DNA from: Siphonodentalium dalli
Taxonomy: Eukaryota; Mollusca; Scaphopoda; Gadilida; Siphonodentaliidae
Assembly: GCA_032622095.1 (NCBI GenBank)
Contig: CP136063.1
Coordinates: forward strand, 177,487,956-177,551,955
Length of the DNA stretch: 64,000 bases
Reading direction: 5' to 3'
Part shown: piece by piece, positions 1 to 11,144 of the stretch
How positions within the stretch are numbered: position 1 is the first letter of the stretch
How the letters are laid out: every line of letters begins with the position of its first letter
The notes under the pieces: generated by a model
Seen by the model: only the letters and a program-made list of their open reading frames with translations
What the model was told of the DNA's origin: nothing
The model's database searches: none
Translations under genes and position numbers: made by a program

Positions 1-261
1 GCTCAGCCAAAAATACCTTACGAGAAACGCATATGTAAAAAATGTGAAGCAAATGAAATTGAAACGGAAGAACACTTTATAATGAGATGTGAAAAACATA
101 ACCATTTGCGGAAGAGATTTTTCACTGAAATAGGAGTTCACCAACCAATTTTCGTAAACTTTGATGAAATAGAAAAGTTCATATTCCTCATGAAGGCTGA
201 ACACCCGAGTATATGCAATCTGATCTGTAACATGGTTCGGCAGTTTTCCGCAAATAAATGA
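1..261 (+). pseudogene. LINE ORF2, C-terminal fragment (3' end of the reading frame)
   Basis: An open frame runs from base 1 to a TGA at 259-261 (86 codons, open at the window edge, so partial). It translates to a cysteine/histidine segment, ICKKCEANEIETEEHFIMRC, followed by a basic LRKRFF stretch. Non-LTR retrotransposons of the CR1/Jockey/L2 group commonly end their ORF2 with such a CxxC...E-EHF-x-C...LR block, downstream of the reverse transcriptase. The frame is intact over the visible part, and a short 3' untranslated region with a repetitive tail follows directly. The protein would be the endonuclease/reverse transcriptase that copies LINE RNA at the nick. Assignment to LINE C-terminus is fairly sure; the clade is not. 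Confidence 0.7.
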
Positions 262-404
262 GAATATAGTGTTGAGTTACAAATACATGTTATATATATA
301 TTTTATATGAAATTGTCTTGACTTGTGTTTAAATTATCTGTATTATGACAACTGCCCCGCGTGGGTGTATTATGTCAATAAAAATGTTATGTTATGTTAT
401 GTTA
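262..404 (+). repeat. LINE 3' untranslated region ending in a (ATGTT)n tail
   Basis: The 143 bases after the ORF2 stop hold an AATAAA-like hexamer at about 378-384 and end in four ATGTT-type pentamers (about 384-404). Short tandem tails rather than poly(A) are typical 3' ends of CR1/L2-like LINEs, so this is taken as the true end of the insertion. Confidence 0.6.
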
Positions 405-1116
405 TTAGATTTTGATGTCGAACTTTTGGTTAATTTGTAAGGGTTGTATATTCGCATAACGAATCGAGCCGAAAAGAAGACCGCATGTGATAACATGTTT
501 ACTATAACGGTGCGGATCAAAGAGACATGGTGCATATATAAAGAAAATAGCCGCCATGATGGACGCCATCTTGTCTGGAGTCTCGGCGGCCACTTTTTTT
601 CTTGTTAACAACAGAAGAAAATTAGAGGAGACATTAAGAAAGAAAATTAGTGGCGTGATGTTAAGTCCTTGGGGGTGCGATGTCGACCAATATATCCTGG
701 ACTAAAAACGAGTAGATCTGGTGTAAATAGGCCCCATTGCAAACGTTTTAGCGCTATACTGTTAACAATATAATTCCCAGGTCCAAAATTTTATTTAAAT
801 CTGAAAGATTGAGATTAATTTGCGGAAAGTTTTTATGTAAAAAAAAATCATATCCGTATAGCAAGGAATTCGCCTTTAAATCTTGTGTTTTCGTTACAAG
901 TATCAGAACCGCACTAAAAAATAATGTCATATTTTAGACCACACCACAACATTCAAACTTCACAACAAAGGGAAATCACAAGGAAGAGGTGTGATATATT
1001 TTATTCTAAAACACACAAGGCTATATTGACCAATCAGGACACAATGTCTATTTTATTCTCCCCCGCATCCGCTAGATGTCACTCCGAACCATATTTATAC
1101 CAGTGTAACCCGTATC
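405..1116. other. Non-coding stretch, no recognisable gene
   Basis: AT-rich sequence with only short chance frames. A segment near 551-573 is close to the reverse complement of one at 1470-1492 (both contain the AAGATGGCG core), which could be the edges of an old element; no target duplication was found. Confidence 0.4.
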
Positions 1117-1350
1117 GTGCCTTCACAGTTATCATGTGGGGATTCGTGTGCCACTCGCAAAATTATATGTTTGGATGAAGTTAAAAATACGACGCGGAAC
1201 GCAGAGTATAACGTGTGTAGAAATTGTGATTGTAAAGCCAGAAATGTGACTTATTGTCTGAGTTGTATGATACGTGGATTCGCTGTGTACGTTAATTGGC
1301 GAGACAGAGAGACAATTTTCAGAAATGATTGGGGAACATCTGGTCGATAA
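1117..1350 (+). pseudogene. Degenerate GIY-YIG-like / Cys-rich fragment, possible Penelope-like element relic
   Basis: A 77-codon frame contains paired cysteines followed by NVTYCLSC and then a Y-V...R...R-F-like region (CxxCxC at residues ~34-39, CLSC at ~48-51). GIY-YIG endonuclease domains of Penelope-like retroelements have the pattern N-V-x-Y-C-L-x-C-x-x-C, a YxG, then TxRxxxxRF. Here the second cysteine pair and the conserved glycine look lost (MIRGFAVYVNW), so the fragment would be inactive. No reverse transcriptase is visible upstream. The match is by eye only; a chance Cys-rich frame remains possible. Confidence 0.35.
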
Positions 1351-2231
1351 ACTAAAATTTTAGGGTCAACCTAGAATAAATTTGAACTAAGTTGGTTTCT
1401 ATTCCATTTTGAAGAGGAATATATCCTATATAACATATCCAAAATCCGCTTTGAGCATTTTCTGTAATCCAAGATGGCGTCCATGATGGCAGTTGGTATG
1501 GGAAAAATTCTGAATTTAGATGGTAGGTGCGCCAACTAATACCAAATTAGTAATAAAATAAAATACACACGAACAATGCTTAATCGTAAACCATATCGGT
1601 AGAATGTCTGTCCCAATATGGCCGCCAAAATGGACAAAATCGAATAAAATTTACAATTTGTGGAAAATTTAATAGCTAGTCATACAAGAACGACCAATCC
1701 CTCGAATTATACGAGGAAGAATGATTTCAGAGTATAAGGGGAACTTTTAATAATAGATGCAAGAATTTTCTCTAATGTATCTCGCGAGAGACCAAACGAA
1801 AGCCAGGTCTAATAAAACGATTTAATATTGACTTTTTTGGCGCCAAGAAACAGAAGAATAACGCAGTTTTATCTGTACTGTTTATCTTGAATCGTGTAAT
1901 ATATGCAGGGCGGGGGTAGAAAAAAATTGTAGGAAGGTATGCCGGGGTGGTGAGTGTCCAGAGGGGCAAAAAAACTCGTTTTTTACACCCTCATGCAATT
2001 ATTTGACTAAAAATCTTTTGTACCCTTATATGACATTTGTAACAGTTTAAAACATTTTATAAGAATTTATAACTGCAAAAACACCATATTTATGTTACTG
2101 GGACCTCGTATGGGCCTTAGGAGAGATGATATTAAGCTATATGGCATGTTGCATATGGCGGTGGGGTGAACAAATTCCTTCCCGACACCCTTCGGGAAGA
2201 AGCTTTGAGAAATGTAAAACTGAAATATATA
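1351..2231. other. Non-coding stretch, no recognisable gene
   Basis: AT-rich sequence with short frames on both strands and no domain, splice pattern or repeat that I recognise apart from the AAGATGGCG-containing inverted segment at 1470-1492. Confidence 0.4.
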
Positions 2232-3310
2232 AACTTGTCTTGATGTAACTAAAGCCAAGATCATTGTGTGCATGGAAAAAGAGCAACTGCTGCAAACATT
2301 AATGTGACTATCAATGGCTAGAATATAACTGTCATCACACTGTTCATCAGTGCATCAAGCCAATCAGTGAAATAGTTGCATGTCTATCAACTCATATGAT
2401 CTGTTGATTGATTGATTGATTGATTTATTGCATAAGTCACATAACAGTGAAACAAGCAAAACATATATACACTATGTACACAACTTTGAATATCACATTA
2501 ATCATTGTTCATTTCATATACACAGCAGTAATTAAATTAGATTACACAATAATAGGCGATAAACTTAACAAGTTACTCTCACAACACCTAAAATATCCAA
2601 GTCTGACATAGTGACTGTTTGTCATTTATTACAACAGAGGTTGCTCCAGTAGACTAACAAAAGTGTTAAGGCATAATGCTAGATAATGGGCTGGTTGACA
2701 GACTAATCGGGAAATGGTTAGAAATTATGGAAATGTGTGTATCCTGTACAATGACCTAAGTTTGCACATATAAGTAAACTTGTCCTGATGCAACTAATGC
2801 CTAGATCATTGTGTGCATGGAAAAAGAGCGAGCAACTGTCTCAAACATTAATGTGACTATCAATGGGTAGAAAATAACTGTCATTCGGTTATAATGGTAT
2901 TAGTTTTCAAAATTTTTAATTAAAAAATAAATAAAATAAAATTGGTTTTGTTAAATTGAGCAAGGAATTTAATCTTTAAAAAAAAGTATATTAAAACAAT
3001 ATATATAAATCAAAATGTTTCAGTGACCAAATGTGCTTGAAGCGCACAAAGGGGCCGCCGCTAAGTGAAGGGTCTGTCAAAGATCAAAATGTGTGCGAAG
3101 TCCAACAAAGGGGCCACATGCAGGTATCACCGATGCTGAATATAGGCTCACAAAGGGAGCCTGTTTCAGCTAGTTTAATATAATAGAACTAAGTTGCTCA
3201 AGTAGACTAACATAAGTGGTGTGGAGTATGTTAGATAATGGGCTGGTTGACAGACTAATCAGGAAATAGGTAGAAATTGTGAAATTTTGTGTAAACCTAG
3301 GTTTACAGAT
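2232..3310 (+). repeat. Imperfect direct duplication with ~550-bp spacing
   Basis: The segment around 2232-2335 (AAACTTGTC...ATAACTGTCAT) recurs at about 2780-2885, and the segment at 2641-2745 recurs at about 3193-3297 with the shared core AGATAATGGGCTGGTTGACA. Offsets are 548 and 552 bases, so this is a two-copy tandem duplication whose internal parts have diverged. A (GATT)n run sits in copy one at about 2404-2425. Confidence 0.6.
2404..2425 (+). repeat. (GATT)n microsatellite
   Basis: Five consecutive GATT units, then ATTTATTGCATAA. Short runs like this often mark the 3' end of a LINE or SINE copy, but no body is visible beside it. Confidence 0.7.
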
Positions 3311-4495
3311 GATCAGCAATTTATAAAACTTTTTTTTTTCAATTAAAACAGCTTCTGATACAGGTTAAACTGTTATTTGAACTAATGGAGATCATTCCCA
3401 ATCATAATAGTGATATCAGACATTATCAGTAGAGTTTTATGAGATTATAGACCAATTTTAGTGAAATTTGGGGGGGGGGGGTGGGTGTCAAAAAATTGGG
3501 ACTTAAACAAAAAACAATTGCAGGTTTGGGGGCGGTGGGTCCCCGAAAATGCCAGATGCAAAAAAACGGCATACCTTCCTGCAAATTTTTTACTACCCCC
3601 CCCCTGATATATGCGTAATTAAATAGTTAAATGGGATCTAATAGGGATGTATTCATTATGTGACCTTTTCAAGGAAGCAGAAATGCGTGTAATGAAAACA
3701 GTCTCACGAATGTGACCGATAATCAGTTATTTTTATATCTACAACACCAAATCTGTCAAAATTCACTACTATAGAACAGTATGACAGCTATTCATATGAT
3801 ACTAGATAAAATGTGTAGATCCTATTGTCCGTATCTTAAAATAGTAGTCATATTTGCCTCCGGTCAAGTGATTAAACACGAATATTTCGCTTTTGTCACA
3901 CAAATGCATAGTGGTATACCATGAACGCAATTTATCAAAATACAAAGGAGAACAATAGACTATCTTCAACCAAATTTGCTTACATACTGTGTGGCAGAGA
4001 CTCTCTTTATACCTGGAAAGTATGTGCTTAAAGACATATTATGTACTTGTGCGTGAAACTGATAAGTTAGTACTCAGGCGCTGTGCCAACTGGGGAATGT
4101 AGAATTATACTAACATCGCAGAAAATCTCAAAGAAATCGACCATACCACTCCATAGAAAACATCTTCCGAACTACGCGCAATTGTAAATATGTACATATC
4201 GATTCGGGACGCAACAATCGGCAATAAACCAATGCAAATTATTTCGATCAATGTATCCAAGATGGCGCCGTAAACAATAAACACATTTTGGTGGAGAGAA
4301 ATAATTAAATCTAATCAATTATCCGACGTTATCGACATTCGTTTTTTGATACACAAGATGAACAACCGACAGAAGAACCATTACAGTACTGATTAATCTC
4401 TTAAAGTAAGGTTAAAGGTGAACTTTGAAGGTGAATTCTCAGCCTACATTACAACGCCTATTCTCGTGATATAGACCATAAACACAGACAGTAAA
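3311..4495. other. Non-coding, with homopolymer runs and a probable LINE 5' region
   Basis: There are poly(G) at about 3470-3482 and poly(C) at about 3596-3603. Near 4258-4270 the sequence CCAAGATGGCGCC matches the YY1-type core AAGATGGC, about 230 bases upstream of the ORF1 start at 4496. Such a site in a LINE 5' region would be a transcription-initiation element. That role is inference from position. Confidence 0.35.
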
Positions 4496-5448
4496 ATGGC
4501 TGATAAAAAACGTCCCCCGGCAAGTTCTACGTCTAGCGCCAGTGGCGATGATAGCCTGCGTGGAGATTCAAAGAACCCACCTGCATTTAGAAACAAAACC
4601 ATGCCATCAAAGAAAATAAATATGACTGAAAATTCAAAAACTCAACAGAAATTACAGTTTGTAGCAGAAAAGTCTGACATAGTTCCCAGAAGTCTTGAGG
4701 CAGTACTAGCACAAACAAATTCCAAGCTAGATGCAATGGTTACTAAAGACTACCACGACAGGAGCATAGAACCACTTGTGAAACTGGACAGTCTAAATCA
4801 GATAATAAACAAACTAAAATCTGACTTTGATGAAAAAATTGAAGATGCTAAAGATGAGTGCAGAGGCAGAGTCTTTGGTGTGGAAAAAAGGATGGACGAC
4901 ATAGAAACTGAAATGCATGGCCTCAAGAAAGATATTGATGACAGGGATGCCAAAGTAAATTCACTTGAGTCAGAAATTAGAGACTTAAAGGACAAAAACA
5001 ACAAACTTGAGCAACAAACTAGAAAGGATAGCATCATGATATTTGGCATACAAGGGGACAGCATTAAGGAATCAGTGGATGAATGTGAGAAGAAACGTGT
5101 TGATCTGATGAATAATAATCTGTCCATGAATATAACACAGTATGATATAAGTATTGCTCATAGAATAGGCAAACTCCAACCAGGACAGAAGACTGGGTAT
5201 TCGTGAAGCATAATCTGTCAGTTTGTATCAAGAAGAACAAAAATGCTGCTATTAGTAATAGAAAACTTCTTAAAGGCTCAGGCATTGTGATCAAAGAAGA
5301 CCTAACTGAATACAATACTAACTTAATCAAGAAATCTAAAGAAAGAAAAGAAGTTGCAGACACGTGGTCAGTAGGAGGAAAGTTTTATGTAAAATATGTT
5401 GATACATCTAAACCAATCAAACAGATAAAAGATATGTCTGATGTGTAA
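4496..5448 (+). pseudogene. LINE ORF1-type protein (coiled coil plus RNA-binding region), frameshifted, without ORF2
   Basis: The start ATG at 4496 lies in AAAATGG context. The first 236 codons give a basic, Ser/Lys-rich N-terminus, a heptad-rich charged coiled coil at about residues 85-175, and then RKDSIMIFGIQ...IAHRIG, the RRM-like block of L1/CR1-like ORF1 proteins. This frame stops at 5204-5206. A second frame from about 5200 to 5448 continues the expected C-terminal domain (NRKLLKGSGIVIKEDLTEYN, then WSVGGKFYVK), so one frameshift near 5196-5203 splits a protein of about 315 residues. ORF1 proteins trimerise and coat LINE RNA. No endonuclease or reverse transcriptase follows, which is unusual because LINE copies are normally 5'-truncated. 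It is either an ORF1-only (HAL1-like) element or an internally deleted copy. Confidence 0.75.
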
Positions 5449-6099
5449 ATGGTATTTGTACACAAAGTAGTACACATGAATGTGCACAGTATTATATAGT
5501 CATGAGCAAACACTGGCTCATACATCTGCATATATTAAATAATTTAAATAAATATGCATCTGCATATATTAAATAATTTAAATAAGTTTTCTTCCTTGAT
5601 TAATTTGATGATGATTTTATATGATATTGATAGTATATATATAGACCCCACTGATACATGTGATAAATGGAATGCCATATAGTTCTCTTTAAATTATCTG
5701 AATATCTGGTCATATGTGCAAATGTCATTAAAATTTTATATATCATAAATAATCTGAATTATATGGTTATATGGTTCATGAATACCATGAATAAATACTG
5801 AGTAGAATCTAAAAACACTTCCAACACATTGAAATAAGTATTTGCTCCAATTTTGTTATGTGTATATACTTAATACATACAGTCATAGCAATATCAGAAA
5901 ATCTTTGACATCATGCAAGTACAGTATTCATATCAGATTGACAGCTCAAGCTTATACTAGTACACGTATATAAAGGTTTGATTTGAACTCGAACAGATCA
6001 GTTTGTATATCAGCCATTTCATTGTTATTGTGTGCAAATACCTTGCTCCTAACTAGGACAAAATGGTCATTTATCCCTTATAACATATCAGTTTCTACC
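5449..6099. other. 3' flank of the ORF1 copy, no gene seen
   Basis: Very AT-rich. A 34-bp unit beginning TCTGCATATATTAAATAATT is repeated head to tail at 5525-5585. I searched for the start of a LINE ORF2 here and see only stop-rich frames. Confidence 0.45.
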
Positions 6100-6520
6100 A
6101 AATATAAGTTGTGATCGTATATAAAGCATGATTCAGTAATGTTGACATTGAACTTTAAAATGATAGTAAGTTGTTTGAATAAGTGAATGTTGTCAAAATA
6201 TCCATTTTATAACACCGGTAACTCAACTCTTTTTATAATTTATGATAATTTATGATAATCAAGAGAATCGCAATATGATAAACCATCCATAAATGTTCCG
6301 TACATTATTGAAGAACATAACATTTCTGATTGACACGCTTTATTTTTAAAAACTCTAATAAGTTGAATATTGTGTATAATATCATAACAGGCCGTCAGTG
6401 TTGTAGTAGTGTTTTTCTTTTTCTAACTGGGACAGGAAATGTTACTATGTATAGAACATAATACTTCTGATTGACATTGAATTTTTAAATGATAGTAAGT
6501 TGTTTGAATATGATAAGAAC
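6100..6520 (+). repeat. Diverged copies of the ~315-bp tandem repeat found at 35.8-37.4 kb
   Basis: About one and a half units. Shared landmarks, in the same order as in the distant array, are GATAGTAAGTTGTTTGAA, GGTAACTCAA, TGGTAAACCATCC-like, ACATTATTGAAGAA and GGGACAGGAAATGTTACTAT. The family is therefore dispersed as well as tandem. Confidence 0.65.
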
Positions 6521-8187
6521 GTACTACGTTATTCGAAAACTTACTCCATCCAAGGCCATGATATGTAAATATATAATTAGATTGGATGAATAATAATTGT
6601 ACCCGCACAGGTTGATACTTTGAAGTATATTCTCAAGTCGCATACGTGCCGGTTTAAATCCGGTTTCAATGGTGCCGTGTATTTATATTTCACTGACATG
6701 TTCCGGTATATAACAATTGAATGTATGTTCCACGCACTGTTACTGAAAGCATACATATCATTTGGACCTTATTGGTTAAGGACATGGATGGCCTTCGTTA
6801 TAGGTTATAATTTAGGAATACCAGTTACTAAATTATAATACCCTGACCCTGTATGTTGTAAAGAATATACTAATATTATACTATAATAGTATAATACTAT
6901 GATAGTATGAATGCCATATTATCCTCAAAACACACATTGTGTGAGTCGAACGTTTGTTTATATACAGCACATAGAGAGTGAGCAATAAGAACAACACTCA
7001 ACACCGAGGAAATGTGTTTAGGAGACTTATTCGCAGTGACTCATTCAACACCGAAATATTGAAAGGTGAGGGTTAGCTAGCGCTATACTGATACGTTATA
7101 AACAATTTGGTGGAATTTCTAACCAAAGTTCACTTAATGCATGGGGTATATCTGGCGATTAGTGTTTGGGTTATCTCATACTATTTACATACTCTTTGTT
7201 TACATACCATGGGGTTCATATACATGATTTAGAAATTGCATTTAATACAACTATTAGTTATTTAATTCAGGCATTTAGGTTCATTGTACCTGTGTACATC
7301 TGGTGGGCTAAGTCTTCATTTTGGAAGATTCGTCAGGACTCTATATATCAGCCATTTATTAACTCTGATATATGTTTGTAAAAGTAAAAAATAAAGTGAT
7401 CCAGACAGACTGATGGACAAAACAAACCAAAGCACTGCCACTGATGGTTATTTAAACCAAATATCCGGCTACCACCTTTGACCAAAAAATCTCAACAAAA
7501 TATGTACCATGCAAATTTCCATTGCGAGCTATTTCTGAATACTGAATAGAACCTGGTATAAAATTGTCTACTGTGAGGGTTTACGAGCAGATAATTTAAC
7601 CCATTCACAATACAAACCGTTCATAACACCACCCATACATTGCCTCAATAGCCCGAAGACGAGTGTGACTCGCCACACAGTAGTATTTCAACCAGGCTAT
7701 ACTCATGATTCATTCAATGAACTGGATATTGCATGTACACTTCTGCTACAGTGATTGGTACTTGATAGCACTATTGGTGCTAATGATATGATATTATATG
7801 CATATCGCGATTCAATTTAGTCTTTTAGACTTGGAAAAATTATTGAAATTTCAGCACGCAGTGACGAATGGTGACCTCGTATACTGATAATTTTGTTTCT
7901 CATTTATAATAGCATCCTATTCCATGCCTAAGCTAAAATAAACACTCTGTAACAAATGAATTTGTTACCCGGAGAAGTTCCAAAAAAAAGGGCACACTAT
8001 CAGTTCAGAATATGCATTGCATGTACGCAGCAAAACACATTTCAAATAACTTGAATTATAGGTATAAACGGACTGAAATGTAGAAATTACAGTAAGTTTG
8101 CACAACCTTCCCCGAAGCAGCATGCAGTTTGCCCAAAGTTCCACACATAGAGAGTGCCACTGTGTGGTAGGATTTACATGTCATCAT
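6521..8187. other. Non-coding stretch, no recognisable gene
   Basis: Frames at 6620-6838 and 7166-7381 are open for about 70 codons, but their translations show no domain or compositional sign of coding. A short TATAATAGTATAATACTA palindrome-like run lies near 6886-6905. Confidence 0.4.
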
Positions 8188-8196
8188 GACATAAAC

Positions 8197-8405
8197 TAGA
8201 TCATGCCATGAATCTCTACTAAAGCTGACGCCCGTAGAGATCATATTCCACCTGTACAAAACCCGGGAACTTTTTTTAAGTTTTGACAGGGAACCTTATA
8301 AAGTAAAAAAAAATAACATGGGGAATGTACTTCTTTGTTCATATATGTACCTGTGGCTTAATGATTTATTCATCGGTACGTTAAGTTCCCAGCTCGATAT
8401 TACAG
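8197..8405 (+). repeat. Left terminal inverted arm of the fold-back element
   Basis: Shares with the right arm, in inverted order, ATCATGCCATGA, GTAGAGATCATATTCCACCT, TTGACAGGGAACCTTATAAA, GTACTTCTTTGTTCATAT, TTAATGATTTATTCATCG and GTTCCCAGCTCGA. It has several short indels relative to its partner, so the two arms are no longer recent copies. Confidence 0.75.
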
Positions 8406-8627
8406 AATTGCATTCGCGTTATGTCGCTTAGGCCAAAGAAAAAAGATTGTATGTTTCCGGTAACGGAGCGAACAAATTAGGGTAGGTACCGCTATTCTCA
8501 AAGTAATTGACCAGAAAAACGGGGTGATACCCCGGTCATGACCGCAGTGATACCGGTAATAAACGGTAGCGGTATCGAGATGGTCACGGAGGTGGAGTTA
8601 CGGTATTGGGCGATAATGATACTGCAG

Positions 8628-8709
8628 TCTTTTAGCGGGCACCGCATTAATTTTTTTGAATACCGTTGTCTTTTAGCGGGCTCCGCATTAATTTTTTTGA
8701 ATACCGCGG
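8628..8709 (+). repeat. 41-bp tandem repeat, two copies
   Basis: The unit GTCTTTTAGCGGGCACCGCA... is repeated once with GGGCTCCGCA instead of GGGCACCGCA. It lies in a segment (about 8485-8820) rich in ACCGCGGTA-type palindromic words, parts of which recur inverted at 9745-9835. Confidence 0.7.
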
Positions 8710-8825
8710 TGATTTTCATGGAACTCTTTGAGGGGAGGTATTTACTCCCACATACTTGTTCGCATTAACAAGCAGTGTCAGTACCGTGGTATCAGTACCG
8801 CGGTATTGGAGGGGGAACATGTCTC

Positions 8826-8955
8826 TATTCCGAAGGTTCGCTATTCCGAAGGTTCACTAATCCGAAGGTTCACTAATCCGAAGGTTCACTAATCCGAAGG
8901 TTCACTATTCCGAAGGTTCACTATTCCGAAGGTTCGCTATTCCGAAGGTTTTTGT
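8826..8955 (+). repeat. 16-bp tandem array, plus orientation (about 8 units)
   Basis: The unit is ATTCCGAAGGTTCRCT, with ATT and AAT variants. The same unit occurs in inverted orientation at 9637-9742, and a diverged version occurs at 28690-28790. Confidence 0.85.
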
Positions 8956-9088
8956 TATTTTAAAAGTTAATTCTATATTCTAAAGTATTGAGAGGGTTCT
9001 TTAGTACGAAGACTCTTTTTATGAAGGAAATAACTTAAAACATCACAAAAATTAATGTGATTTTTGTTTTCGTGGGTTTCCTTGAGAT

Positions 9089-9180
9089 TTAACCCTTTGG
9101 CGAGTAGAACGACATATATGTCGTCTATCGGCTGAGGACTAAAACGACATATATGTCGGTTTAAAACGAGATATGTCGTT
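9089..9180 (+). mobile_element. Solitary piggyBac-like terminus with palindromic motif ACGACATATATGTCGT
   Basis: TTAA at 9089-9092 is followed by CCCTTTGGCGAGTAGAACG, which fits piggyBac-type ends (TTAA target, 5'-CCC termini). Immediately inside lie three copies of a 16-bp palindrome, ACGACATATATGTCGT, at 9109-9124, 9144-9159 (one change) and 9166-9179 (shortened). The opposite end is not visible, so this is a remnant or a solo end. The palindromes could be transposase-binding sites; that is inference. Confidence 0.45.
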
Positions 9181-9636
9181 TTAGGAAGTGTTGTTTTACG
9201 TAGACATAACTTCAATAAATCATCTGATTTGTAAATGATTTACATAGGAGTTATTTTTGATTAATATAATGTCCCAAATGCTAAAGGCGGACTATAACAG
9301 TGGGGCTCTTATACGGTCAATCAATAATGGAGCGCTATAACTTACTGTATAGCAGAATACCACTGAATAGACCTAACTGCAATTCTGACTTTGTTTTGAT
9401 TTTAATGTTGATGTTTCTTTCAAGTACAGATTGCCAGTTCGGGTAGAATGCATCTCTAACTCGTAGTTTATTTCAGTCATTGTGTTTTCAACTTTCTATA
9501 ATATTAAAATGATAAACTGATACTGTCTTCTTGCTATCAATAACCGACATCTGGGACAAATTAGATATTAGATTGGGGTGTATAAATGTACGGGGTGCAA
9601 ATTTTGATTCATTTCTGGCTAAAAACTCCCATAATA

Positions 9637-9745
9637 GAAAATCTTCGGAATAGCGAACCTTCGGAATAGTGAACCTTCGGATTAGCGAACCTTCGGATTA
9701 GTGAACCTTCGGAATAGCGAACCTTCGGAATAGAGAACCCTACCC
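9637..9745 (-). repeat. 16-bp tandem array, minus orientation (about 6 units)
   Basis: The unit GTGAACCTTCGGAATA is the reverse complement of the array at 8826-8955. Together they form an inner inverted pair nested inside the arms of the fold-back element. Confidence 0.85.
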
Positions 9746-10734
9746 ATTGGAGGATACTGCGGTATAGTACCGTGGTATTAACGGGGTGACACCACATTAT
9801 TGGTGGTCAATTACTTTAAGTATAGCGGTAGGTAGGGAAATTTTTGTTTTTAATTTTATTTCAATATTTTTTATCCAGCTGCAGACATATTGAACTACAT
9901 CGACCGAAGTGACATAATATGCCAACCCGTGTTGTGGGGAAAGTGTTACTCGATCAACACAGTGGAAACTGGAAATATACATTAAGGTTGATAAAAAAAT
10001 CAAATTTCATGCTTAGGTATGTTTTTTATTATTCACATACATGACATGTAGCACATTTTCATAAATTTGGCTATAAACTTGGTAGGAAATTGATGTCACT
10101 TAACTTTTTATAAGAATTTTACCAATAATATCACCATTATATATACTGTACTGTACTTGTATTGTGACGACTACATCTCATTGTATGGGGGTAGCCAGTA
10201 CGTCCACCGAGCATGAATGGTTTTTGGAGACAGTAGCTATACCCCTAACATATGTGGTGATAACCTCTATACATGTATATATACACCCACCATGTCTGTT
10301 GATAGTGTTCCATAACACATAAAGCACTGTAAAAGCAGGCAGGAGATAGTCTGAGATACACTCAGACTCTCAGGAAATTAAAATTGCAAAATGTATGCTC
10401 ATCAATCCACAACCCATCACACACCTGTGGCCTTTGAGACAGCCGTCAATTCATGGTCACTTTTCACAGGGATATGTTAGAAACCATGTGTTTTGCACAC
10501 TAAAGGTCATCAATATTTATGAGCATTAGTGGTAAAAAAAACAGTAAATATTTGAAAATTTTGACTTTTTCTCAAAATATCAATAAAAAGTTTAGGGTCG
10601 GCGGGTTATTTTTAGGGTCGGTCGATGTACGGAAACATAGTATCTTTTTACTTTGGCCTTACGACAATAATTTTCGTGACAGGGAATAAAATAAATATTT
10701 ATCGCGGAATCGGGTCTCAAAAGTCATGTAAATA

Positions 10735-10942
10735 ATATAATCTCGAGCTGGGAACTTCACTTATCGATGAATAAATCATTAAGCAACAGATATGAACAAA
10801 GAAGTACATACTACATAACCCGCGTTACTTTATAAGGTTCCCTGTCAAAACTTAAAAAAACTTCCTGGGAATTGTAAAGGTGGAATATGATCTCTACGGC
10901 ATTCTAGCTTTAGTAGAGATTCATGAATCATGGCATGATCTA
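10735..10942 (-). repeat. Right terminal inverted arm of the fold-back element
   Basis: Inverted counterpart of 8197-8405. It ends GGCATGATCTA directly before the 9-bp duplication GACATAAAC. Confidence 0.75.
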
Positions 10943-11144
10943 GACATAAACAATCAGCATCCATCTTACTTCTTCTTACTTGTGTTGATATGTCGTTCCG
11001 TGGCGTGTATTTATCATTTATGTATTCTATTTATGTTACTTTCACAAAACTAGCACTAGTAGTATTCACATTCAAATTAAACAAAGCGGAATGTATATAC
11101 AAATAGTACAATCCTTGAATTCACGTTGTGAGTTGTGACAAGAC

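Larger units (their letters stand above)
8188..10951. mobile_element. Fold-back DNA transposon with 9-bp target duplication (Mutator-like, non-autonomous)
   Basis: GACATAAAC occurs at 8188-8196 and again at 10943-10951, exactly outside an inverted repeat that begins TAGATCATGCCATGA at 8197 and ends with its complement at 10942. The arms extend over ~200 bases each. A 9-bp duplication with long terminal inverted repeats is the classic signature of Mutator-like (MULE/MuDR) elements. The 2,746-bp body has no transposase; it holds tandem 41-bp and 16-bp repeats, themselves arranged in inverted orientation, and a solitary piggyBac-like end. It is therefore non-autonomous. Confidence 0.75.

Noticed and set aside
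551-1492. Inverted AAGATGGCG-containing segments as the ends of a DNA transposon
   Set aside because: Only about 20 bases match, no target duplication was found, and the word is also a common YY1-type promoter motif.
4798-5363. Minus-strand Ser/Leu/Phe-rich frames of about 100 codons
   Set aside because: Antisense of the LINE ORF1 coding strand, whose composition creates open complementary frames.
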